Of a stretch of 64,000 nt of DNA, positions 41,876-52,573 are shown in pieces. Location of the stretch: contig JAMKCF010000002.1 in NCBI GenBank assembly GCA_023634235.1, positions 7,448,722 through 7,512,721 of the forward strand, given 5' to 3'. Under the pieces are notes generated by a model that did no database searches, had not been told where the DNA came from, and saw only the letters and a program-made list of their open reading frames with translations. Source of the stretch: Pisaster brevispinus (lineage: Eukaryota > Echinodermata > Asteroidea > Forcipulatida > Asteriidae). A program made the position numbers and the translations under genes. Every line of letters starts with the position of its first letter. Position 1 is the stretch's first letter.

Positions 41876-42245
41876 CTTGATGCCTCTTTTGCGCGTTACT
41901 ATACTTGAGCGGGCGCGTGGGGTGGATCGATCACGTGCATAATTAAAATGTGCTAGATTCTAGCACATTTTAATGAACCAATTCCAGGGGTTATGATCGA
42001 GCAAGGCATGCTGGGAAAAAATGGCGCGGCGAGATCGATCATCCCTGGGAACGAGGATTACTTGATGCCTCTTTTGCGCGTTACCATACTTGAGCACGCG
42101 CATAGAATGGATCGGCTCAGGCCTAATTAAAATGTGCTAGATTCTAGCACATTTTAATGAACCAATTCCAGGGGTTATGATCGAGCAAGGCATGTTGGGA
42201 AAAAAATGGCGCGGCGAGATCGATCACCCCTGGGAACGAGGATGG
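41876..42245. repeat. 185-bp tandem duplication, each copy with a perfect palindrome
   Basis: CTTGATGCCTCTTTTGCGCG occurs at 41876 and 42061. Each copy contains ATTAAAATGTGCTAGA, a single T, and its exact complement (41942-41974 and 42126-42158). Confidence 0.93.
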
Positions 42246-42282
42246 GTGCGTGCACGCAGTCGCAGCAAGTATGAACCGACCT

Positions 42283-43600
42283 TTAGTCTTGGGCCAAGAC
42301 GTCAGTGATCGATAGTGGATTGTGAGCGCGCTCTCGATCGACTCCATAATAATTCGTAATAGCGCGCCATCTAACGACAAAATCGTTCCAACTTGACTGG
42401 CTCTCACTAACGTCTTGGGAATCCTGCAGTGCTGGGGGCGGCGCCGTTTTATGTAAATGAACCGTTGCCATGGTCGTGTCCTGCATATTCAAAGTCAATC
42501 ATCGTGCCAACTAACTTTTAACAACATGGCGGCTCTGTGCAAACAACAACCTGTCAGATAGTGTCTGGTTTGCTCCAAAGAATTGATCACATGTAAGAGT
42601 TATTATTCGTTAAAATCAAAACACGGGATTGCCAATATCCTAAAGAATATCGTCGATGATTTTAGTACAGCTGCATCCCATCACATTTGTGATTCTTGTT
42701 ATAGAAAAATTTGTAAAATTAAATCTTTGTCGGAGATCACAAATGAAGTACGTAGTCTGTTTCGTCTAACTAACGACCACGATAAACATGCATCCACTAC
42801 CGCAGACCAGCCGCACACATCGGTCTAACCAAAGAAAGCAGGACTTGGCCAAGGTATAAAGAATAGGAGCAAAAGACAAATGACCTGTAGTCCAGGCACC
42901 CCATTGTCAAAGGTAGGCCTACTACGTGTTTTGTTTGTCTGTTTTTTGTAATGTCGTGATGATTATTGTAAATAAAATGGTAGAAAATGTAAGTTTTGTT
43001 TAGGGGCCTACCCTACGGCCACCTACATGATTTCTTATTATATTTATTACTCATGTTACTGGACAGGCTGTAGACAGTCAATTAATCATTACAGTTGTTG
43101 GCCCATTCATGGAGGTAAAGCTGGCTTACTTCCCAAGCTGTGTTTAAAAAAATTGACATAAAATAAAAAGAATCTAGAGCTAGGCTTCCGACTTCTTCGG
43201 TTTAAATGCTTTCACATTCAGCTTTTCACGAGCATACTGTTTTTCTAATAAAATCGTTCGTCGCCTTGCACACATGTAGATGCAGCAGCCATGTTGAAAT
43301 GGTTGAACCCTGGGTCACATAACAATAATATATTTATTTATGTAAATTTATTTCAGTGATCGCGCGCTGATTGGTTCCCTAGGAAAGGCTGTGGGGAAAT
43401 AAAGAAAAAGTTAACCCAGCACTGCAGGATTCCAAAGACGTTAGTGAAAGCCAGTAAAGTTGGAAAATTATGTCGTTAGAGGGCGCGCTTATATTATGAG
43501 TTATTACTGAGTCGATCGAGAGTCAAGTTGGCGCGCTCACAATCATAAGCGATGCGTTCACAATCCACTATCGATCACTGACGTCTTGGCCCAAGACTAA
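42283..43600. mobile_element. Inverted-repeat element with arms of about 150-190 bp and a captured exon
   Basis: The left arm (42283-42433) and right arm (43415-43600) are diverged reverse complements. Shared strings include TTAGTCTTGGGCCAAGACGT, GATCGATAGTGGATTGTGA, GCGCGCC, CTAACGACA and GGAATCCTGCAGTGCTGG. The Harbinger element has landed exactly at its left end. The interior holds a broken ORF (42526-42828). Confidence 0.8.
42526..42828 (+). pseudogene. Broken zinc-binding N-terminal exon inside the inverted-repeat element
   Basis: The ATG at 42526 opens MAALCKQQPVR, then meets a TAG at 42559-42561. The same frame continues for 89 codons with CLVCSKELITC, HHICDSCYRKIC and SLSEITNEVRSLF. 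Spaced CxxC pairs suggest a treble-clef or ZAD-like zinc module. The reading-through frame and ATGGCGGCT start suggest a formerly real gene or transposon ORF. I cannot name the protein. Confidence 0.5.
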
Positions 43601-43759
43601 TACTGTGTCTTCTCCCGCACTCATGTGAATGCAAATGACGGACGAGAAAGATGCGTCCGTTCTAATTCATGATGGCAATTCCAGCTGTTAAAAGAAAAGC
43701 CAAACATAATCGATTTATTTAATTCTGAAACCTACAGGATATTTAATAGATGTTAATTT

Positions 43760-44270
43760 TGCATCGGGGATAAAGAATATTAATTTTGGTTTTACCCTTC
43801 TCCGATGTGTATTAGTACTGTATACTCAGTATCTATGGGCGGCCAAAAGGGCCAAAACTAATAAATGTATAAACTAAAGGACAACATAAAAATCAAAGAA
43901 AAAAGTTGGTAAATTAAAGACAAAGTCAAAAATAACTTTAAAAACTCAACAACAATCAAAGAAAGTTGTTTTTAAACAAAGAGGAACTCTGAATCAAACT
44001 AATCCAAAAACCCGTAATCAATTAAAAACAAAACAATAAAGAAAACAGCAAAAACAATCAAAGAATCATTCTTGTAAAAGAACACACACACAACCAAACA
44101 CAAACAGAGACGGATGACTAACAGAATCGAAATAAAGATAAATCCACTGAACTATCGTTAAAAACGAAATCAAACTAACTGTTACAACAAGATTGAGGGC
44201 GGATATCTGAAGCTAAAGACAAACTGCAACAACTATCAATGACCAAGCAACTATCTAATTTTACGGGAAA
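43760..44270. repeat. A-rich, strand-asymmetric tract
   Basis: About 500 bp in which the plus strand is dominated by A with AAAC/CAAAG motifs (AACAATCAAAG recurs) and has little T or G. No frame or domain. Confidence 0.6.
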
Positions 44271-44326
44271 CTAAGGACTGAGTAAAACTCAACGTTGGTG
44301 GCGCATGTTCAAGTTGCTCGAAAACT

Positions 44327-44814
44327 TATAGGGCGCACCACACTAAATAAACTCCTTTAGGAACCAATGCTAAATGATAAATATTAAAACATACTCAAAA
44401 AATCGTGTAAGTCTCTCAGCCTCTTGAAAACCAATCAGACATATTTTCGGACAACTAAACTTCAGTATTCTTTTCAATTTTTGGCAGGTCAGCCGTTTGG
44501 AATTTTTGCTAGCAACCCCAGAAAAAAACACCCCCGAAAATGAACTTTTTCCCAAACCGACTTGCTGCCAGTTTTCGTGAAGAACTTCTCCACTTGCCAA
44601 GTAAAATAGGACCAACTTAAACGCCTAAATTTATCAAGTCTCCCCAAAAGTTGAAACACAGAACCCCAAGGTTGTGCTAGATTCTTATAATTACACATTC
44701 TATTAATTGCACGACCCCCAAAACGTTATAATTAAAAAAATTATGTGGGTATACAAATTATGATAATGAGCTTGGCGCATGAATATTTGTCCATTTAGTG
44801 TGGTGCACCCTATA
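44327..44814. mobile_element. MITE with TATAGGGCGCACCACACTAA ends
   Basis: 22-bp termini with one mismatch. The ends read TA then TAGGGCG, and CACCCTA then TA, so a TA target duplication (mariner-like) is possible. It contains a nonspecific minus-strand ORF. Confidence 0.75.
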
Positions 44815-44868
44815 GTGCGCCTGTGCCATCAAAAAGTTCTACACGTGCACACAGACTATGCGCTCTTA

Positions 44869-45197
44869 AGCCGGCCTCAGGTCGACCTACGATGTTCTTG
44901 CGCCCGCAACAAATCGTCGGCAACGCGCAGACAAAATATGCTCAGGTCACAACAACTGAGAAATCGTGCGACCGTCGGGATCACGTCGTACAAGTTGAAA
45001 TTGTTCTACTCTTGCGACTGTTAATTTTTTCGAGCGGCGACTGTTTCCGACTGTCTTAAAATCATCGCAGTTACGCTCAGGTCGTAAATAATCGCCGACT
45101 GAAAAGTTCCCGATGGTCTTAGCTCAGGCGCAGTGTGATCCTGAAAAGTCAGTCGCCGACTGTTTTTTGTTGACGCAAGGTCGACCTGGGGCCGGCT
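44869..45197. mobile_element. Harbinger-type MITE with AGCCGGCCTCAGGTCGACCT ends
   Basis: 20-bp terminal inverted repeats with two mismatches, flanked by TTA on both sides (44866-44868, 45198-45200). Rich in CGAC/GTCG motifs. Non-coding. Confidence 0.85.
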
Positions 45198-45482
45198 TTA
45201 GTCTTAACTCTCCCCATGTTTTTTTTTTTTGCTACCAGCTGTGCTTCGACCGTTTTGGGGAATTTTTATTTTAATTATTACATTGTTACTATCATATAAT
45301 ATCAATCGTTACACACATCAAGTCGACAAATCCTGTCACCGAGGAAACTGCAAGGCACTTACTAGGTGCCTTGCAGAGAGTTATAGAAGCTCTGCAAGCT
45401 GCTGGAGCTGCTGCTGCTGCTGCACGTCCTGCTGTGCTAGTACTAGCACCAGTAGCAGTGGGCATACTACTAGTACTACTAC

Positions 45483-45704
45483 TCATACCGCTGGAATAAG
45501 CCGTAATGTTCTGCCTTCCATAATACCAGTCACAGCAGTGTCGATAGTTTGCTTCGCTAAAAGCAGATTGTTTGAGACATCTTCATAATAACAAAGATAT
45601 TCCCGATACTGGAGAACATCCCTACAGAGATTATCAAGCCTGTACTGAATATTATCTGAACCATAATCGCCGTTTTCAATAGCTGTGTATATAAGTCTTA
45701 CCAT
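45483..45704 (-). CDS. Small hypothetical ORF
   Basis: 73 codons, MVRLIYTAIENGDYGS then YRLDNLCRDVLQYREYLCYY and GIMEGRTLRLIPAV. Composition is protein-like and helical, and the start lies at the edge of a 13-bp palindrome (45700-45727). A Ser/Ala-rich ORF follows in an overlapping frame. It may be the first exon of a transposon-borne gene; no family was recognised. Confidence 0.3.
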   Translation of the reverse strand: MVRLIYTAIENGDYGSDNIQYRLDNLCRDVLQYREYLCYYEDVSNNLLLAKQTIDTAVTGIMEGRTLRLIPAV

Positions 45705-45997
45705 AGAGAAAGGACTTTCTCTATGGTCTTACTACCCTGCTTTGTATATTTTCTTACGACTACCCGTGGGCGTCCATTGACTAGAATGGCAACAACATGT
45801 ATCTGTGTATTTTTTTACGCGTACGTACGGTACGGGGAGTACGGGTAGTACGGGTAGCAGTCACAATTGAACATGCGCCACCAACCTTGAGTTTTACTCC
45901 CTTATTATTTATTCCCTTATTAAAAACAATGTTTTTTTAGGGAACGAGACGTTTTACCCATTGGGATTGTTTTGGCTTATGACGACATATGCAAGGG

Positions 45998-46250
45998 TTC
46001 TATCGTACATTGGTTGCTATGGGTACAGCAAACTGGTTGCCACGGGTATAGTACACTGGTTGCTATGGTTATAATTTGTTTGCTTTGTATATAGTACAGT
46101 GGTTGCTATGGGTATAGTACAATGGTTGCTATGCGTATAGTGCATTGGTTGCTACGGGTATAGTACATCGGTTTCTATGGGTAAAGTTCATTGGTTGCTA
46201 TAAAGTACATTGGTTGCTACGGGTGTAGTTTATTGGTTGCTACAGGCGCT
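45998..46250. repeat. 24-bp minisatellite, about 11 copies
   Basis: The unit is GTATAGTACATTGGTTGCTA then TGGG, with point variation and one interrupted copy near 46070. Confidence 0.93.
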
Positions 46251-46259
46251 GTTGAGCTG

Positions 46260-46890
46260 CTGCCATGGCAGTTATGTCGCTCCCACTTGTCCTTTGGTAC
46301 TTTGCCAGATTTCAGCTATTTGTGTCGTTGTTCCTGTTTGAGCACTTTGTTGGATGTTTTGTCCCTCGGCATGAAGCATTTTGGACGGTTGGAGATGGCC
46401 ATGGAGCTCGTTGTTGCAGCGAGAATTTTTAGCAAGAACTATACTGTGGGTACAGCATTGGTATAGTAGCCAAGCGGTCAAAATGACGAGATAACAAAGG
46501 ACAGTGACAAAACCACTATCTACCATCATATTGCACCTATCATACCTGGGGATTGTGCATCACGCTAGAGGTCGGAGAGCGGGTACACATAAAGCTCAAG
46601 AAAATCCGGCCTGTGCACAATACTCGGAAAAGCTACAGAAACGTAACATTCACACCACAAACCTTGCGTCCTACTCCCCGTGCCCTGCCATTCCTAAGCC
46701 CCATTTTATTATTGATAGAATTGAACTTGATAGGGAGGGCGCAGTCAGGCTTTATGTGCGCCATGTCAAACTATGGCGGACTATATGAGGAAACCAAGAT
46801 CCAGGTGAATTATTATTATTTTTTTTTTGCCATAAAACCGGTAGGATAGTGGTGATTTTTATGTAATTCTTTTGGAATTTTGAATCACTA
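46260..46890. other. Nothing recognised
   Basis: Short ORFs only. Confidence 0.4.
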
Positions 46891-46896
46891 GTTGTT

Positions 46897-48260
46897 GCAT
46901 TGGATGTCGGACACTTCGTACCTTTGCCACTTCGTACCCTGGACGCTTCGTACCTTCGTACGCTTCGTAACTTCGTACGCTTCGTAACCAAATTGGTCAC
47001 TTCGTACCGCGGGCGGGGTACGAAGTGACCATCAGCTGAGTCACTTCGTACCTTCAGCCGAGTCACTTCGTACCTTCAGTAAAATGTGTAATTCCTTAAT
47101 AAGGATATAATTTTTGTTGAGATACAAAATAATACTTAATGAATTGTCATTTTGTTTAATTTAATTATTTGAATGTCCTTTTTAATGTGAAATGTGATTA
47201 CTTATACTATCTAACTAAAAATATTTTTAAAATACCTTTATTTTGTCCGTATTTTGTATATTTTTGTTCTTATATACCATTATCTCGGCACGCAATATTT
47301 TCTACCCCATACCTTTATTTTGTCCGTATTTTGTAATGTTTGTGTTTGCATGTATACTCGGCACGCAAATTTGATATGGAATACTTTCCAGCTTTAGCTT
47401 TTTATGAAATTGATGTAAAAGTGTACTGGTTGTTTTTGTATTTAATTTGGTTCATTCTCTCGGCATGTAAATATGCTATTGGATACTATCCATTTAAAAA
47501 AAAATACATAATGAATTGTCATTTTGTTTAATTGTGAAATTGTTTTTATTGTGAAATGTGAATACTTTTATTTAAAATACATTTGTTTTGTTCGTATTTT
47601 GTAAACTCAATTTGTTTGTTTCTTACGTCTCATTATCTCTGCACGTAAAAATGATATTGAATCCTGAAGGTACGAAGTGTCTCGTGAGAAGGTACGAAGT
47701 GTCTCGTGAGAAGGTACGAAGTGTCTTAATAATAATAATAATATATTGTATTTGTATAGCGCCTACTGCAGGCCAGCCTCTAAGCGCTTAACATTCAGTA
47801 TTTCCTGCAAGGTATTTGGGGCTACGTTTTGAAGTATGAGACCTACTCCTTTACATAGCACCTTGTAATGGTTTACAAGGTGCTGTGGCGCAATATGCAG
47901 CCGATCAAACCAGGAACACCGGGGCGGACCCCTTCTCTTTTCGATAAGTGCACTGGGTTCTTTTTCGTGCGTTACACAACACACGGGACCAACGGCTTTA
48001 CGTCCCATCCGAAGGACGAAGCAATCATGGTTAAGTGTCTTGCTTAAGGACACAGGTGTCACGACCGGGGCTCGAGAAGGTACGAAGTGTCTTGTGAGAA
48101 GGTACGAAGTGTCCAAGGTACGAAGTGTCTGACATCCGTGAGAAGGTACGAAGTGTCCAAGGTACGAAGTGTCCAAAGTCACTTCGCACCTTGAAAAGGT
48201 ACGAAGTGTCCAGGGTACGAAGTGGAAAAGGTACGAAGTGTCCTGACACCGTGGCATTGG
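46897..48260. mobile_element. Foldback element built on TACGAAGTG repeats
   Basis: The left block (46905-47085) carries CACTTCGTACC repeats. The right block (47665-48245) carries the complement, GGTACGAAGTG, more than ten times. The outer ends (GTCGGACACTTCGTACCTT and, complemented, GTCAGGACACTTCGTACCTT) match. GCATTGG lies just outside both ends (46897-46903 and 48254-48260) and may be the target duplication. The middle is AT-rich with imperfect TTTATTTTGTCCGTATTTTG repeats. No coding frame. Confidence 0.75.
47728..48073 (-). mobile_element. SINE inside the foldback element
   Basis: On the minus strand it starts with a B-box-like TCGAGCCCCGGTCGTGACAC, runs about 346 bp and ends GGCGCTATACAAATACAATA followed by (TTA)n, a LINE-type 3' tail. 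The 20-bp direct repeat GAGAAGGTACGAAGTGTCTT borders it on both sides (47708-47727, 48074-48093). Because the element sits in a repeat array, that duplication could partly pre-exist. Confidence 0.75.
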
Positions 48261-48566
48261 TCAGCTCGACCTATACTTGACATTGGTCAACTCGACCTAC
48301 ATCTTGCCCCACAACAGTGTGCACCAGAATCTGTTATTAGCCACCCTTCCTGCAGATTTAGAATGACTTCCTATCTGTGTTAGTTGGTAATCAGCCACTG
48401 TGTTATAGTAACACTGAGAGGGTGTCGCACATCCAAGTCCATAAGTTGCATGCTGGTAAAGTTTTCCAGAATAGGCCTAACCTGACATGCCTGAGAACGG
48501 AGAGGCCTTAAAACGATGTATCATCATCATCAACACAAGCATAGACCTAACACTCTCGTATGCTAA

Positions 48567-49740
48567 ATGCATGGTCAATTAGACAATCTCTTGAGTTTGC
48601 TGACCTCGTTTGGGAACCGACTTGAATCTCCAAATGACTCGGTAGTTATAGCTGATTTCACTCCTTGTGGGTATTCTTTTCATCACACACCACGAGCTAA
48701 TCAGCAAGGTGGAGGTGTTGGCCTAATGGCTCGTAGGAGTATTGATGTCAAAATCAGTCCAAAACCCCATATTTTGGGTTCATTTGAATCATTGGATGTG
48801 AAGTTAGCACATAACAACAGGTTGGTGATTATTTACCGTCCACATGGATCAACTGTCGCTTTCAGTACATTCCTTGATGAGTTAGCTTCATTGACAGCTA
48901 CCTGTGACGACTCAGTCATTTGTAATCATAACCGGCGACTTTATTTAAACATACACGTGACTTACTCATCTGATGTAAATTCTTTGAAGTTTGCTGATTT
49001 GTTGTCCTCACATGGTCTGACACAACACATATCTACAGCCACTCATCAACGCGGTCACACTCTGGATCTACTTATCACACGTTCTGGTGATGGTAATCTA
49101 CTCTCTGACATTCACTTAACGGAAGGATTCCAGACCATTTTTCAATCTTTCAGTCTGCCTTTCCAAAAACCAGCTATACCCATGAAATCTGTTGTTTCTA
49201 TATGAATCTTCGCTCAGTTGTTGTGGATGCTTTCTCCACTGATATCCAAGCTCATCAGCTTGCTGAATTATGCTCTGAGGCAGGTGTGACTACTGGAGTT
49301 GATCTGTACAATTACAACCTTGTGCAACACCTTAAATAAACATGCACTTGCTACAACAAGAACTGTGGTAAACTTTGTCCCAACACCAGCTGGTATAGTG
49401 ACAAGTTCATAAGCGATACGCAAGCGAAGAGTTCTGGGACGTAAATGGAAAAATTCCAGACTTAATATTGGTCGACAAATGTACTGCCAACAACGACAAC
49501 ATACAATTTCTCTGATTCGTTCATCTAAATGTAAATACTACTGCAGAATTGTTGATAAGTGCTCAGGTGATCAGAAGCTGCTCAACAAGAACACAATTTC
49601 TTCTTTGTCATCACATGACTGTGAAGTATCTCTTGCAAATCGGTTTTTCTCCTCAAAGCCATTAACGTTTTGAAATAGTCTGTTGTCGACGACGGTGTCT
49701 TCTCAGACTTCTGTTCTCAAACCACCTCCATCGTACCGGT
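48567..49740 (+). pseudogene. Decayed LINE endonuclease region
   Basis: The frame 48567-49205 contains QQGGGVGLMARRSI, SFESLDVKLA, then SHGLTQHISTATHQRGHTLD and LLITRS. These are endonuclease motifs of CR1/L2-like LINEs, but the GDFN box is lost. Downstream to about 49740 the remains are split by many stops. No RT follows. Confidence 0.7.
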
Positions 49741-49749
49741 AATGGAAAG

Positions 49750-50145
49750 GTTTATCTGTGTGAAACTTTGTGCGTTGTATTTATTTACTTGACAATAAAG
49801 TAAAACAATTGGTCGAGAATTTCGATTGGCTGTTTCCGATTATTTTTATTTATAGGTAAATCCTGCTGGTCCATAATTGGGTGTTTATATTTAAATCTCA
49901 AGGAAAGTTTATAAATAAATCCAAACGGACTAGGTTTTAATTATCAAAGGGTAAAGGTTAAATCTGTAAAGTTTGAAACATTTTAATCCACTGGGATTAA
50001 TTTAATTAATCCTCCAAAGACTAATTGTTTTAAATCTTTTGAAAGATTAATTTTAAATCCACGCTGATTGGTCCCTAACCACACTCCTTGAAAGATTTAA
50101 AATTTAATCCTGTGGAAAATAAATTTAAATCCTTGCAATTTAGAG
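49750..50145. other. AT-rich TTTAAATC repeats, no gene
   Basis: Recurrent TTTAAATCC, TTAATCC and GATTAAT motifs in both orientations, which may be a degraded inverted-repeat element. Confidence 0.4.
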
Positions 50146-50148
50146 TGA

Positions 50149-50660
50149 TAGCAAGTGGGTAATATTACGCAAAATCAGTGTAAACATTAGCTCACTCAAC
50201 AGGGCCCAATTTCATGGCTCTGCTTACTGCCGAATTCTGCGCTTACGATCACCATTCTGCGCTTACGTGCAAGCGCCGAATTTCTGCGCTAACCTTGTAA
50301 GCATAGAATGCCTATAGTAACGTGGAGTACGCACGCGCAGAAGCCAAAATTCCCTGCTAACCCGTGAAATACCTTTGGCGTAAGCACGGATTTCCCTGCT
50401 TCCGTAAGCGCCGATTCTGTGCTTACGGTAAGCAGAGCCATGAAATTGGCCCCTGATGGTTAGCTCTTTTTATCTAGCAAGTGGGTAATAGTACGCAAAA
50501 TCAGTGTAAACATTAGCTCATACAGATGGTTAGCTCTCGTTATTTAGCAAGTGGGTAATAGTACCGCAAAATCAGTGTAAACATTAGCTCATTAAACAGA
50601 TAATAGTTTAATGGCTACTTCTATCTATAATGCAATGGGTACATAAAATCAGTGTACGAT
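50149..50660. repeat. Short tandem array of about 70-bp units, interrupted by a MITE
   Basis: TAGCAAGTGGGTAATAxTACG followed by AAAATCAGTGTAAACATTAG and GCTCA recurs at 50149, 50475 and 50545, with a degenerate copy near 50630. The first unit is split by the MITE at 50202. Confidence 0.85.
50202..50453. mobile_element. MITE, copy 2, opposite orientation to 24977-25227
   Basis: Ends GGGCCCAATTTCATGGCTCT and its complement (one substitution). The internal order CGAATTCTGCGCTTACGATC to GCTTCCGTAAGCGCCGATTC is the reverse of copy 1. The interrupted array shows the pre-insertion sequence nearby. Confidence 0.9.
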
Positions 50661-50669
50661 TTATGTTTC

Positions 50670-52385
50670 CTGACTGAGTTTACGCTGGTTATTTGGACAA
50701 TAAAATACAAGTAAATAAAAGCTCGAAATGTGTACCTTCGTTGATCGTAAACTCACACTTAGCATCAAAATGGTTGCAAATAACGTTAGTCATCGTTTGT
50801 TTTAATTCCCTCATGCATGCGCACCGTGAGCGTGGGCAGAATGGACGCCGAGAGTACTATCGCCAAATGCCCATTGCAAATCGCGGGCCGCGTGAGCTCG
50901 GTTTCCGAGAGCACATGACCGAATATCCCCGAACGTAAACGAGCGGTCACTTAGTTTGGTATTTGATTTGTTACCAAAATTGCACCAAGTGTTCCACCAA
51001 ATGGATGTAACTCAATCGCAACTTCGTTATTATTTTAATGTTGATTCGTATGTTCACTGCGCATGGAGCATATTGCCAACCTTTTGTCAAGACGCCAACA
51101 GCTTGAGCACGGAAAAAGCATGGGAAATTCATGAAAATGTTAACGCTAAGTAAAGTCTAAATAATTTCTGCTTCTTGGCTACGAAATTCATGTACAATTT
51201 TGTTTTTATAAACCCATACATGAAGAAATAATTAAAGAAAGCTAAGGTTCAAATAGCCAATTGAGTATGAGCGCCTTGACAAAAGGTAAATGGGTCAAAC
51301 TGAAATTCAGTGCGCACGCATTGTACGCGTACGTGCGCTTTGCACATGCGTCATTGATGTGCACACGATCGATCGCCTGCATGCGCGCAACACATTTTGG
51401 GGATTTGAGCGGACCGGTCGTGTCTCCTTATTATGTTGCGGGGGATCTCTGTGCTCAAGTTGCAAGACTAAAGTTCACTAAAACAAGGTAGGTTTGTGAA
51501 ATTATGCATGTGCCTTTCTAAATTAATTATCCCTTTCCCAAGACCATTGGGGACATGCCCTTTGAGGTAGTTTCCTAAATGTGCGCTGTCTTTATAAAAA
51601 GCAAAGGTAAAAAGTAATGGAAGCAGGACTACTGTGTTTTTGTTTGTTTTGTTGGGGGGGGGGGGTTGGGGGGGTAAAACCTTGCATAAAAAATCAAAGT
51701 ACACATTGTGCACAAAGGATAATAGAAGTTCATTTGCGTGAAATATGAACAATATTGATCAAAGTGTCAGAAAAGTAACTGAATGTATTTTGATATTTCT
51801 ATAGGTTTTAGCAAGCCGAGCACAACAAGAAAACGCAGGATGAATCACGAGTTGATAGACTAATGGAGTTAACATTTCAGTATAGGAGAAACTTTATCGC
51901 CCCTATTGTTATTATTTGCTTCAAATCAACTTTGTTCAGAGTTGGTGGTTTGGTTTTATCCTAGCCTTGACCAAGGATCTGGAGTTTAATTTTCATTTAT
52001 TTATTAGTTTTTTGTTAGATTTGTTTTTCCTGTGTGCTATTGTGCTACTGCGCTACCCCCGCCCGAGCTATGTGCATTCTTTTTTAACCAAAAAATTACT
52101 TGCAGCTGCCGTAAAATAAAACGATTTGTCTCTAAGGGGTTTTTTTCAGGGTAGGGTGGTCGATTTTAGGAAAGACTACAACAACTGTATGACTGACTTT
52201 AATTTACAACTGGGGAGATTTTAGTATTTCTTTAAAAGATAATCACTTTTGTGGGACATTTTGTTAATCGCCTTATTTATTATTGATAGGTCAGAAAGTA
52301 CCTCAATCTGGAAAATCAACCCCCAAATAACTTGGTCACAAGAAAATGCTACAAACAACATTTGAGGTTTTTTTATTTATTAAAT
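50670..52385 (+). other. Possible 5' region of the plus-strand gene; unresolved
   Basis: Some frames look protein-like (50820-50938 with RREYYRQMPIANRGPRELGF; 51799-51900 with KKTQDESRVDRLMELTFQY after a TTTTAG acceptor) but I could not find donors and phases that join them to the exon at 52390. A G run lies at 51654-51676. Confidence 0.3.
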
Positions 52386-52389
52386 TAAG

Positions 52390-52573
52390 ATGATGCAAGA
52401 GCTGATGAGGTTGACACAAACAAACGTATCACGAATAGACATGTTCATGGAAAACATGTCTAAATACAGCCAAGCTATTTTAGCTTTTAACTACAAGAAT
52501 GCGGCCGACAAAACTGTACTTGCAGACATTCAGAGTAAACTCGCCTCATCATCCTCTGAATCTGAGAAAAAAT
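52390..52573 (+). CDS. Plus-strand gene exon a
   Basis: Bounded by TTTATTTATTAAATTAAG and a consensus donor. It opens with ATGATG, which may be the initiator or internal methionines. Predicted coiled or helical, ending in SSSSESEKK. Confidence 0.5.

Larger units (their letters stand above)
38616..42282. mobile_element. PIF/Harbinger DNA transposon
   Basis: The terminal inverted repeats are AGGCTGGTTCATACTCGCTG at 38616 and, reverse-complemented, AGGTCGGTTCATACTTGCTG ending at 42282. TTA flanks both ends (38613-38615, 42283-42285), the 3-bp TWA target duplication of PIF/Harbinger. It carries the two usual genes in convergent orientation: a MADF/Myb-like ORF on plus and a transposase on minus. 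Both are broken. The right third is swollen by duplications and a MITE, so it is a dead autonomous copy. Confidence 0.85.
44280..45899. mobile_element. Inverted-repeat unit containing two nested MITEs
   Basis: 33-bp ends match as reverse complements with one mismatch (44280-44312 and 45867-45899). Each begins GAGTAAAACTCAA and continues GTTGGTGGCGCATGTTCAA. Inside are the MITEs at 44327-44814 and 44869-45197 and a small ORF at 45483-45704. Possibly a larger DNA transposon whose middle has been replaced. Confidence 0.65.

Noticed and set aside
51261..51491. Two overlapping ORFs with Cys residues
   Set aside because: Driven by TGCGCAC-type low-complexity sequence; no consistent splice partners.
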